From Streptomyces rhizosphaerihabitans (lineage in GTDB: Bacteria; Actinomycetota; Actinomycetes; Streptomycetales; Streptomycetaceae), in NCBI RefSeq assembly GCF_025399795.1, contig NZ_JAODTZ010000070.1, forward strand, positions 1-37,042: a DNA stretch of 37,042 nt. The letters are read 5' to 3'. Position numbers and translations under genes: made by a program. Positions 30,771 through 37,042 of this stretch are shown here, piece after piece. The notes beneath the pieces were generated by a model. That model worked only from the letters and a program-made list of their open reading frames with translations. It was not told where the DNA came from and ran no database searches. Position 1 is the stretch's first letter; the number at the start of each line of letters is the position of its first letter.

Positions 30771-30998
30771 ATGAATCCTGTAGCTACATTGCGGAACAGT
30801 ACCGCAGCCAGATCGGTGTCCCGTCTTGCCCAGGTCAGCCAGGTGACCCCTGCCATCGTCGCGCTCTTGGCGATGGTCGCCATCTGCCTGCTGGCCGCCA
30901 GCGGTCACGCGGACCCGATCGCTGCTGTGGCGTGGTTTGGCGGCACGGTCTTCGCTGGTGGAACGATCGTCAGCGTGACCGTCCACATCCGCCGCTGA
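30771..30998 (+). CDS. Small two-helix membrane protein
   Basis: The product of 75 residues starts at the ATG at 30771 (MNPVATLRNSTAARSVSRLA). Two hydrophobic helices follow: TPAIVALLAMVAICLLAASG and PIAAVAWFGGTVFAGGTIVS, joined by a short polar turn, with a basic N-terminus and a HIRR end. Such small two-helix proteins are frequent on Streptomyces plasmids and integrative elements, some helping conjugative spread, but no clear family is recognised. A strong hairpin terminator lies 27 bp downstream. It was found in a frame that opens far upstream; the internal ATG is chosen because the membrane protein begins there. Confidence 0.6.
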   Translation: MNPVATLRNSTAARSVSRLAQVSQVTPAIVALLAMVAICLLAASGHADPIAAVAWFGGTVFAGGTIVSVTVHIRR

Positions 30999-31024
30999 CC
31001 ACGATGGTCAGGCGCGGATAGCAT

Positions 31025-31075
31025 GCGCATCGGCCCGTCCCCGGCAGCTCGAATGCCGGGGACGGGCCGATGCGC
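31025..31075. terminator. Strong bidirectional terminator hairpin
   Basis: 31025-31046 is the exact reverse complement of 31054-31075 (22 bp, outer bases GCGCATCGGCCCGTCCCCGG) with a 7-nt loop GCTCGAA. It sits between the convergent ends of the small membrane protein (30998) and the RelE-like toxin (31089), and should serve both. Confidence 0.88.
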
Positions 31076-31088
31076 GTTCGAGGGTGGG

Positions 31089-31349
31089 TCAGCCGAGCCA
31101 GACGATGTCCAGCACCGACAGGTGCCTGAGCGCGCGGTTCGCGAAGAAGATGAGGGACAACTGGCCGACGGATGCGATGCGCACGTCCTCGCCCTCAGGG
31201 TCGCCGACGTCCCACTGAGGGAAGCCCCAGGGGTTCCCGGCCGCGGCGTCCAGGACGTCCCAGATCATCTGCTCCGCGTGCTCAGGCAGTGCGGCGAGCA
31301 CCTTCGCGGCGGGCGGCGACAGCCGGACCGCGTACGGCTGACCGCTCAC
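31089..31349 (-). CDS. RelE/ParE-like toxin
   Basis: The product of 86 residues starts at a GTG that overlaps the antitoxin stop by 4 bp. It has the RelE/ParE superfamily pattern: YAVRLSPPAAKVLAALPEHA, an acidic middle (DVLDAAAGNPWGFPQWDVGD) and VRIASVGQLSLIFFANRALR followed by LSVLDIVWLG. Toxins of this fold cut ribosome-bound mRNA or block gyrase. The protein is acidic in the middle and lacks the usual run of basic catalytic residues, so it may act differently or be weak. The upstream DUF6247 gene is its likely partner. Confidence 0.72.
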   Translation of the reverse strand: MSGQPYAVRLSPPAAKVLAALPEHAEQMIWDVLDAAAGNPWGFPQWDVGDPEGEDVRIASVGQLSLIFFANRALRHLSVLDIVWLG

Positions 31350-31651
31350 CGGCGCCTGCTCCGGATCTCCTCGAGGTCGACGAACCCGGTCTCGTCACGG
31401 CCGGAAGCGAGGAACGCGTCGACCGCCGGGGCGGCGGCGACGCGGGCCTGCCAGACCTGGACGACCTCGTACAGCCCGGCGAGGGAGAACGTCCGGCGCG
31501 ACTCTTCCAGCGCGGCCGTCCATTCCTGCTGGAAGGCCGGCACCCACCGGTCCGCACGCCGGTCGGCGCGCAGCTGGGCGAGCAGTTCGGCCGGAGCTCC
31601 CGGGGCGGGGGCGTACGGCGTGACGGGAACGTGGTCGGGCTGCGCGCTCAT
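31346..31651 (-). CDS. DUF6247-family protein, likely antitoxin
   Basis: The product of 101 residues starts at the ATG at 31651 with a strong GGGAGG ribosome-binding site. It matches the DUF6247 style: a Pro-rich start (MSAQPDHVPVTPYAPAPGAP), then LLAQLRADRRADRWVPAFQQ, EWTAALEESRRTFSLAGLYE and VVQVWQARVAAAPAVDAFLA. DUF6247 genes typically precede RelE-like genes in Streptomyces. Overlap of its stop with the toxin start (GTGA) couples translation so that antitoxin is made first. As in other modules it probably neutralises the toxin and represses the promoter. Confidence 0.72.
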   Translation of the reverse strand: MSAQPDHVPVTPYAPAPGAPAELLAQLRADRRADRWVPAFQQEWTAALEESRRTFSLAGLYEVVQVWQARVAAAPAVDAFLASGRDETGFVDLEEIRSRRR

Positions 31652-31731
31652 CGGCTGTTCCTCCCGGCGGGTCGTACCGCCACGGTACGCGCGCCGGGTG
31701 GCCGTGGATGCGGGCATCGACGGATCCACAT

Positions 31732-31827
31732 CTACCGGGTCAGAGCGCGAGCGACGGCCCGGACGTGCTGGCGCAGCGGGTCGGCATCGAGCAGCGGGCT
31801 CTTGTCGAGGTCGATAGCGCCGGTGTG
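31732..31827 (-). pseudogene. C-terminal fragment of an unidentified protein
   Basis: On the minus strand about 30 residues ending in a TAG stop read GAIDLDKSPLLDADPLRQHV, RAVARALTR. The pattern looks like a genuine protein end but no family can be named. It lies upstream of the toxin-antitoxin pair and has no start. Confidence 0.3.
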
Positions 31828-31863
31828 ACTGAACGTTCTAGCTAGGTGGCCACTGAGGGCGGG

Positions 31864-31891
31864 AGTTGGCCAGTTGAGCAACACGTTGGCC
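31864..31891 (+). promoter_or_regulatory. Paired GTTGGCC half-sites upstream of the NmrA gene
   Basis: GTTGGCC occurs at 31865-31871 and 31885-31891, 20 bp apart. AGTTGGCCA (31864-31872) is also the core of the long palindrome after the gene (32780-32822). The sites are about 90-115 bp before the NmrA start and may be operators of an unlinked regulator. Confidence 0.4.
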
Positions 31892-31977
31892 GGATCTACG
31901 ACCCTGATCTCGCATCAAACGTCTACATAGAGATTTTGTGTCATATTTCGGATACGTCTCCTTACGAAAGGTATGTC

Positions 31978-32706
31978 ATGAAGTTCGCGGTCATCGGCGG
32001 TACCGGGCTGATCGGGTCGCAGGTCGTCAAGAATCTGAACGCCGTCGGGCACGAGGCGGTGCCGCACTCGCAGTCCACCGGAATCGACGTCATCAGCGGC
32101 CGGGGACTGGGCGAGGCGGTGGCGGGGGCCGACGTCATCGTCAACCTGACGAACTCCCCGACCTTCGACGAAGCCTCCCCGGCCTTCTTCCAGACCTCGA
32201 TGGACAACCTTCTGGCCGCGGCCCAGAAGGGCGGCGTCGGCCACTTCGTCATTCTCTCGATCGTCGGCGCGGACCAGGTGCCGGAGCTGGACTACTACCG
32301 GGCCAAGGTGCTCCAGGAGGACATCCTCGCGGCAGGGCCGGTCCCCTACTCGATCGTCCGCGCGACGCAATTCATGGAGTTCATGGACGCTGTCCTGTCC
32401 TGGACCACCGACGGCGACACCATCCGGCTGCCCGCCACGCCGATCCAGCCGATCGCCTCCAAGGACGTGGCCGACGCGGTGGCGGAAGTCGCCGCGGGCG
32501 CCCCGCTGGGGGGCATTCGCAACATCTCCGGGCCCGAGGTCTTCTCCCTGGACGAGCTGGGACGGATCACCCTCACCCACAAGGGCGACGGCCGCACCGT
32601 TGTCACCGACCCCACCGCCGGCATGTTTGCCGTCGTCAAGGGTGACGTCCTCACCGACAAGGACGCCCACCTCGCCCCCACCCGCTACGTCGACTGGCTC
32701 TCCTGA
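31978..32706 (+). CDS. NmrA-like / atypical SDR NAD(P)-binding protein
   Basis: The product of 242 residues starts at the ATG at 31978 with GAAAGG upstream. The N-terminus MKFAVIGGTGLIGSQVVKNL has the GxxGxxG dinucleotide loop of the extended/atypical SDR group, followed by ADVIVNLTNSPTFDEASPAF, VILSIVGADQVPELDYYRAK (YxxxK) and VRATQFMEFMDAVLSW. It is an intact soluble protein that could reduce small substrates or sense NAD(P) redox state. It stands alone, bounded by a strong palindrome at 32780-32822. Regulation by a HxlR or MarR type protein is common for this group but none is adjacent. Confidence 0.85.
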   Translation: MKFAVIGGTGLIGSQVVKNLNAVGHEAVPHSQSTGIDVISGRGLGEAVAGADVIVNLTNSPTFDEASPAFFQTSMDNLLAAAQKGGVGHFVILSIVGADQVPELDYYRAKVLQEDILAAGPVPYSIVRATQFMEFMDAVLSWTTDGDTIRLPATPIQPIASKDVADAVAEVAAGAPLGGIRNISGPEVFSLDELGRITLTHKGDGRTVVTDPTAGMFAVVKGDVLTDKDAHLAPTRYVDWLS

Positions 32707-32779
32707 ACCGCCCGCGCCCTCCAACCTCCAGTTCGGCCAGAACGCGGACGATCCAGGTAGCCGACAGGTGCCCCATGTC

Positions 32780-32822
32780 CTGAGTGCTGTAGTTGGCCAA
32801 ACTGGCCAACTACAGCACTCAG
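32780..32822. terminator. 20-bp perfect inverted repeat with 3-nt loop after the NmrA gene
   Basis: CTGAGTGCTGTAGTTGGCCA at 32780-32799 is matched exactly in inverse orientation at 32803-32822, loop AAC. It lies 73 bp after the stop and would make a very stable hairpin terminator. Its core also contains the AGTTGGCCA sequence seen upstream of the gene, so it could also be a regulator site. Confidence 0.75.
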
Positions 32823-33110
32823 TCACACCAGACCCTCGGCGCCGGAACTCCGGGAATCCCCTAGAACATCACGGGAACTTCACGTACCAAGCTCCGCTAA
32901 GCCGCAGGTCAAGCCATTTCGTCGGTAGCCCCTGGTACAGCCCGACGCATCGTGATGGAGGTCGTTGTCGACGTCGCCCGGGACAGCGCCGGACGGTGAC
33001 TGCACCCGGTCCGCCCACACTGCGTGCGCACGGACGTCGACGTGGCGCAGATACCCCTGTTCGGCGAGTGACCCGCACCGGCCGACGCAGCGGTCAAGGG
33101 GAGGGCGGGC
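32823..33110. other. Intergenic stretch, no convincing gene
   Basis: No frame is persuasive. A plus-strand scrap ending VRTDVDVAQIPLFGE with a stop at about 33069-33071 resembles a protein C-terminus but cannot be named. The stretch is bounded by two strong hairpins. Confidence 0.35.
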
Positions 33111-33155
33111 TCAGCAGTGGGCCGGGCGGGCTATCTCAGCCCGGCCCACTGCTGA
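33111..33155. terminator. 17-bp perfect hairpin next to the IS256 remnant
   Basis: TCAGCAGTGGGCCGGGC at 33111-33127 pairs exactly with 33139-33155; the loop is 11 nt. It lies 20 bp beyond the stop of the minus-strand IS256 chimera and would terminate its transcript. Confidence 0.72.
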
Positions 33156-33174
33156 ACGCTGCCGTACTGTCGCC

Positions 33175-34353
33175 CTATCGGGCTGGCACGCTGTCGGAGG
33201 GTGTGGCACGGATGCGGTCGATGAGCGCTTCCATGCCAATCAGCCCGGCGTCCAGGCCGAGTTGCTGCATCCAGTTGTCGACCTGCTCGCGGCGTTCGGA
33301 TTCCACCCGCAGGTCCAGGGCGGGGTTCGCGATGAAGATCCCGCCGTGCGATCCACTTGAGTCTTCCGGCACTGGGGCCAGTCCTTCGGGATGGAGAAGG
33401 CTGCCTACGGCGTCGCCGGTAACGAGGTGCAGCTGCTGGGGCTGGGCGGCGTCCAAGTGGGCGGCGGCTTTGGGGAACTTGGCCTCCAGGGCGTCCAGGA
33501 CGTGGCGCATCTGGGACTGGATCGCCTTGGTGTCGGGTTGTTCGAAGACGGTCCGCAGCAGCGTCGCGACCCAGGGCTGGGCGGATTTCGGAACCTGGCT
33601 CAGCAGATTTCGGGCGTACTGGGTGCGGCATCGCTGCCAGGATGCGCCGGGCAGGACGGCGCCGATCGCGGCGACGAGGCCGGTGTGGGCGTCGGAGACG
33701 ACGAGCTGGACACCGTTCAGACCGCGGGCGGTCAGGGAGCGCAGAAAGGCGAGCCAGTCGGCGCCGTCCTCGGCGGTGGCGACGTCGATGCCGAGGATCT
33801 CACGGTGCCCGTCGGCGTTGACCCCGACTGCGATCAGCGCGTGGACGTTGATGATGCGGCCGCCCTCACGGACCTTCTGGGTCAGCGCGTCCACCCGGAC
33901 GAACGCGTAAGGCCCGGCATCGAGCGGCCGGTTGCGGAACGCGGCGACCTGCTCGTCCAGGTGCTTGGCCATCGAGCTGACCTGGGACTTCGACAGCTGG
34001 GTGACGCCGAGGGACTCGGCGAGCTTCTCGACCCGGCGCGTGGAGACGCCGGGCAGGTAGGCAGTGGCGACCACCGAGACGAGGGCCTGCTCGGCCCGGC
34101 GGCGTCGCTCGAGGAGCCAGTGCGGGAAGTAGCTGCCCTGCCGCAGCTTGGGGATGGCGAGTTCGACGGTGCCGGCGCGGGTGTCCCACTCGCGCGGGCG
34201 GTAGCCGTTGCGGTGGTTGACGCGTTCGTCGCTGACCTGCCCGTACTCGGCGTTGCAGAGGGCATCCGCCTCGGCGGACATGAGTGCGCCGGCGAACGTC
34301 TTGACCATCGCGCGCAGCAGATCGGGACTCGCCGCGGTGAGGTTGTCCTGGAC
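33175..34353 (-). pseudogene. IS256-family (mutator) transposase with replaced C-terminus
   Basis: The frame is coherent IS256 transposase from QDNLTAASPDLLRAMVKTFA (34353) through NHRNGYRPREWDTRAGTVEL, FVRVDALTQKVREGGRIINV (first catalytic Asp), LVVSDAHTGLVAAIGAVLPG (second Asp) to LEAKFPKAAAHLDAAQ. After that the normal ending with the catalytic Glu (NNPQERLNKEI) is absent; instead about 95 residues follow (LHPEGLAPVPEDSSGSHGGI, RREQVDNWMQQLGLDAGLIG), resembling no transposase. The N-terminal 30 or so residues of the family are also missing upstream of 34353. It is a chimera without the third catalytic residue and should be inactive. Confidence 0.82.
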
Positions 34354-35111
34354 GCAACCCGCTGTTTCTGTCCGAAAATTTCGGAGCGCCTCACAGGCCC
34401 TGCTATGGCGGCACCTCTCGATGGTCGGCGGACATGGATTCCGTCGATGTCGTCGATGTCTGACTTTCCTTCAGGTCCCCCAGGGCCGGTGCGGAGTGTA
34501 GAGAACCGCTGCCGAAGCGGGCCGATGAGTGGAAGGTTCTCACCTCTCTTCGCTCCGGAGTCGGACCTAGGGTGACGTGCGGCACGTAGCCACGCTGTGT
34601 CGAGAAGACACTCATGAAAACGAATCACACCTGTTGTCACCTGGAGGCTTCCATTTCCCCGAAAGCGGCCGCCGGCGCGATGGTCGGCCCTGGTTCTCCA
34701 GCATGCTCACCCGCGAGTTCATCCGCTTCCGTGGGGATGCGGATGAGGTGTCGGAGAGCCGTCACCCGCATCGACGGCCGGTAGCTTCTGCGCTGACTCA
34801 GAGGACGACGCCCGGGTCTGCTTCACCGCAACCAGCCGCTACGCCCGCGTCGTCGCCGACGGCGAGGTCACTGGCATCGTCGATCCGCAAGCACAGCCTG
34901 CGGTTGACTTCCTGCTCGGCGGTGCCGACGGGCAGGCCCCCTTCTGCTCACCTCCCCGGCAGCTCCCAGACACCGAGGGGCAGCCAGGCCGGACCGAGGC
35001 CGTCCGAGCCGTAATTCCCGGCCCGTACCAGCCCGCAGGCTCAGATCTCTCGCACGCCTCTGGACCGTGCCCGTCTTCTGGGGCGGACCCGCTGACCGAA
35101 AGAGAAGACCC
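34354..35111. other. Degraded stretch with coding-like scraps
   Basis: No intact gene is visible in this 758-bp gap. The minus frame to 34640 shares no motif with transposases. On the plus strand around 34800-34920 residues such as VCFTATSRYARVVADGEVTG and IVDPQAQPAVDFLLG look like a real protein piece, but there is no start and the family is unknown. The last 50 bases lead into the ligase gene. Confidence 0.35.
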
Positions 35112-36839
35112 ATGTCTGATCAGTCCCGCGTCGCGATCGTCACCGGAGCCGCTGGGGCCGACCGGCCAGATCCTGCACACCGCGACGAGTTACCGGCGCC
35201 GATGGCAGCCGGGGCCATCGACGTCCTGGACGGGCTGATGCAGCCACGGCCGCTCACCATCGCACACATCCTGGAGCGCGCCGAGAGGCTCCATGCGCAC
35301 AAGCACGTCACGACTTCCGGCGCCGGGCGGCTCACCTACGCCGACGTGGCCGACCACACCAGGCGCCTGGCCACTGCACTGGACTGCCTCGGCGTCCCGG
35401 TCGGTGCCCGTGTCGCGACGTTCGCCGGTAACAACCGACGCCACCTCGAGCTCTGTCTCGCGGTGCCGGCCACCAAGCGGGTGCTGCACACGATCAACGT
35501 CCGGCTCTCCTCGGAGCACCTTGAATACATTGTCAACCATGCCGAGGACGACGTGGTGTTCGTCGATCGCGGGCTGCTCCCCCGGATCTGGCCGAGCGCC
35601 GACCGGATGCCACGCGTGCGGCACTGGGTGGTGATGCCCGACGGCAGCGACACGGCGATCCCGGCGGATCCCCGCTTCCTGGACCACGACGAGGTGATCT
35701 CCAGGGGTGATCCGTTCACGGGCTCGTTCGAGGACACATTCGCACTCGCGGATGAGAACCTGGCCTCGGGACTGTGCTACACCTCCGGAACGACCGGACC
35801 GCCCAAGGGTGTGCTCTACAGCCACCGGTCGACGGTTCTGCACTGTTTGGGGACGCTCGCGGCCGGCCTCATCGGCCTCAGCGAGAGCGACGTTGTGATG
35901 CCGATTGTGCCCCTGTTCCACGCCAACGCCTGGGGCCTTCCCTACGGCGCGATGATGGCGGGCGCCTCTTTGGTCCTCCCCGGCAACTCGACGGATCCGG
36001 CTCATCTGCTGCAGTTGATGGAGGCCGAGCGGGTGACGGTCGCCGGTGCCGTTCCCACGGTGTGGAAAAGTCTGGCCCCCGAGTTGCGGGCTCACGACCT
36101 GAGCGCCACGCGGCTACTGCTCGGTGGCGGCTCCGCCGTTCCCCCGGCGCTGTCCGAGACCTACCGCGCCGCACTCGGCGTACCCATCACCCATTCGTGG
36201 GGGATGACGGAGGTCAGCCCCGTCGGGGCCATCGGCGGCACGCGCACCCAGCACCGGAAAGCAACCACAGAGCAGCAGGTGGCCGTGCGGGCCGCCCAGG
36301 GGCAGCCCATGCCCCTCGTGAACCTGCGGATCGTCGATGTCGAGACAGGCCTGGAGCTCCCGCGCGACGGCAACGCCGTCGGTGAGCTGCAGGTGGCGGG
36401 CCCCTGGGTGGCGGGTGGCTACTTCCGGGCGGACGGGGAGGACAGCTTCACCGGCGATGGCTGGCTGCGCACCGGCGACCTGGCCACTGTCGACGCCGAC
36501 GGCTACCTGCGGCTCGTGGACCGGATCAAGGACCTGATCAAGTCCGGGGGCGAGTGGATCTCATCGATCGAGCTCGAGGCCGTCATCGCCTCACACCCCG
36601 ACGTCGTCGAAGTCGCTGTGATCGCCCGCCCGGATCCGCGATGGGCGGAGCGCCCCGTCGCGTACGTCGTCCTGCGCGACGACAGCGTCACCACGGCCGA
36701 AGAGCTCCTGCGGCACATCACGCCGATGGTTGCCAGGTGGTGGCTGCCCGACGAATTCTTCTTCATGACCGCACTGCCCAGGACGGGCACCGGCAAGCTG
36801 TCGAAGGGCGCCCTGCGGGACTCGGCGCGTACCACCTGA
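35112..36839 (+). CDS. Long-chain/medium-chain acyl-CoA ligase (AMP-binding), with SDR-like N-terminus
   Basis: The frame from the ATG at 35112 encodes 575 residues. The AMP-forming motifs are all present: YTSGTTGPPKGVLYSHRS near residue 222, ITHSWGMTEVSPVG, WLRTGDLATVDADGYLRLVD, and the lysine motif LPRTGTGKLSKGALRD. The closest type is the FadD-like group that activates fatty or aromatic acids to CoA thioesters via an acyl-adenylate in the cytoplasm. The first 14 residues, MSDQSRVAIVTGAA, are not ligase sequence but match the start of an SDR enzyme, so the ligase seems to have gained an SDR start by deletion. Ligase homology starts near LDGLMQPRPLTIAHILERAE, and an ATG at 35202 could be the older start. 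Confidence 0.87.
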   Translation: MSDQSRVAIVTGAAGADRPDPAHRDELPAPMAAGAIDVLDGLMQPRPLTIAHILERAERLHAHKHVTTSGAGRLTYADVADHTRRLATALDCLGVPVGARVATFAGNNRRHLELCLAVPATKRVLHTINVRLSSEHLEYIVNHAEDDVVFVDRGLLPRIWPSADRMPRVRHWVVMPDGSDTAIPADPRFLDHDEVISRGDPFTGSFEDTFALADENLASGLCYTSGTTGPPKGVLYSHRSTVLHCLGTLAAGLIGLSESDVVMPIVPLFHANAWGLPYGAMMAGASLVLPGNSTDPAHLLQLMEAERVTVAGAVPTVWKSLAPELRAHDLSATRLLLGGGSAVPPALSETYRAALGVPITHSWGMTEVSPVGAIGGTRTQHRKATTEQQVAVRAAQGQPMPLVNLRIVDVETGLELPRDGNAVGELQVAGPWVAGGYFRADGEDSFTGDGWLRTGDLATVDADGYLRLVDRIKDLIKSGGEWISSIELEAVIASHPDVVEVAVIARPDPRWAERPVAYVVLRDDSVTTAEELLRHITPMVARWWLPDEFFFMTALPRTGTGKLSKGALRDSARTT

Positions 36840-37042
36840 GGCACGCTCCGTCACATCCGACGCTCCCGCCCCGTGAGCGAGGTCATGCGGAGCACGGTCC
36901 AATCGGTGAAGCACCCCACATGACCCACGTCACCTACTAAGAAGGACAGTAGGAATAAAAGGGGCATATCTGGTTGCGCCCACCACTCCTGACCTGGGGA
37001 TTGAGACTGGGCTCACATGAACCGCCATCCTGGCCAGTGCGG

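Noticed and set aside
30332..30883. 183-codon minus-strand open frame opposite the methyltransferase-like scrap
   Set aside because: A few residues look protein-like, but there is no domain and it overlaps the small membrane protein gene at its start.
31915..32826. 303-codon minus-strand open frame
   Set aside because: Antisense to the NmrA-type gene, which has clear NAD(P)-binding motifs.
1..37042. CRISPR array, tRNA or rRNA gene
   Set aside because: No regular array of short repeats with spacers, no tRNA cloverleaf with a conserved T-arm and no rRNA-like stretch were seen on reading both strands.

Overview
The window is very GC-rich and its translated proteins (actinobacterial IS21, ISL3, IS630, ISAs1 and IS256 transposases, DUF6247, XRE/TPR-type regulator remnants) point to a Streptomyces or close relative. 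It reads as an accessory region, probably a chromosome arm, a large plasmid or an island edge: at least ten transposase genes or remnants from seven or eight IS families, two decayed tyrosine recombinases and about a dozen gene fragments surround a smaller number of intact genes. I saw no tRNA, rRNA, CRISPR array or replication origin.

Layout. 1-3.6 kb: IS5 fragment, a cation-efflux-like membrane gene, an IS5 remnant cut at an intact IS3 element (1538-2771), then an ISL3 3' half. 3.6-5.1 kb: one hypothetical gene and fragments of a TPR regulator, a methyltransferase and an integrase. 5.15-7.75 kb: a TetR regulator divergent from a quinone oxidoreductase, with three 13-bp operator-like palindromes spaced exactly 21 bp apart, followed by broken SDR and SnoaL-like genes. 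7.8-11.5 kb: Tn3 and ISAs1 remnants, an AraC regulator, an IS5 remnant and a GMC oxidoreductase. 11.5-14.7 kb: a gene graveyard (dehydroquinate-synthase-like, kinase and coiled-coil scraps) leading into a frameshifted recombinase with a Cys-rich tail and its intact small partner gene.

14.7-19 kb holds the most coherent functional unit: a streptogramin-resistance-like operon reading leftward. vat (group A acetyltransferase) overlaps vgb (group B lyase) by 4 bp, vgb overlaps a YciI-like gene by 4 bp, and a GNAT gene follows; a LysR regulator diverges from vat across 285 bp carrying two inverted repeats and a leader reading frame. Vat and Vgb inactivate the two synergistic streptogramin components, so together they could give full resistance.

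19-28.2 kb is IS-dominated: a SUKH (SMI1/KNR4) gene killed by a nonsense codon, an IS21 istA fused in frame to the 3' part of istB, a small intact hypothetical gene, a complete ISL3 element with 54-bp perfect ends and an 8-bp target duplication beside an older IS21 relic, a DUF6348/DUF2199-like gene, and an IS630 element with defined ends and TA duplication. 28.2-32.8 kb: a hypothetical gene, a PIN-domain protein with a membrane helix and winged-helix-like tail, a scrap matching motif I of cytosine-C5 methyltransferases, a small two-helix membrane protein, a strong terminator, a RelE-like toxin with a DUF6247 antitoxin, and an NmrA-type oxidoreductase. 33.1-36.8 kb: an IS256 transposase whose 3' end has been replaced, and an acyl-CoA ligase whose first residues look borrowed from an SDR gene.
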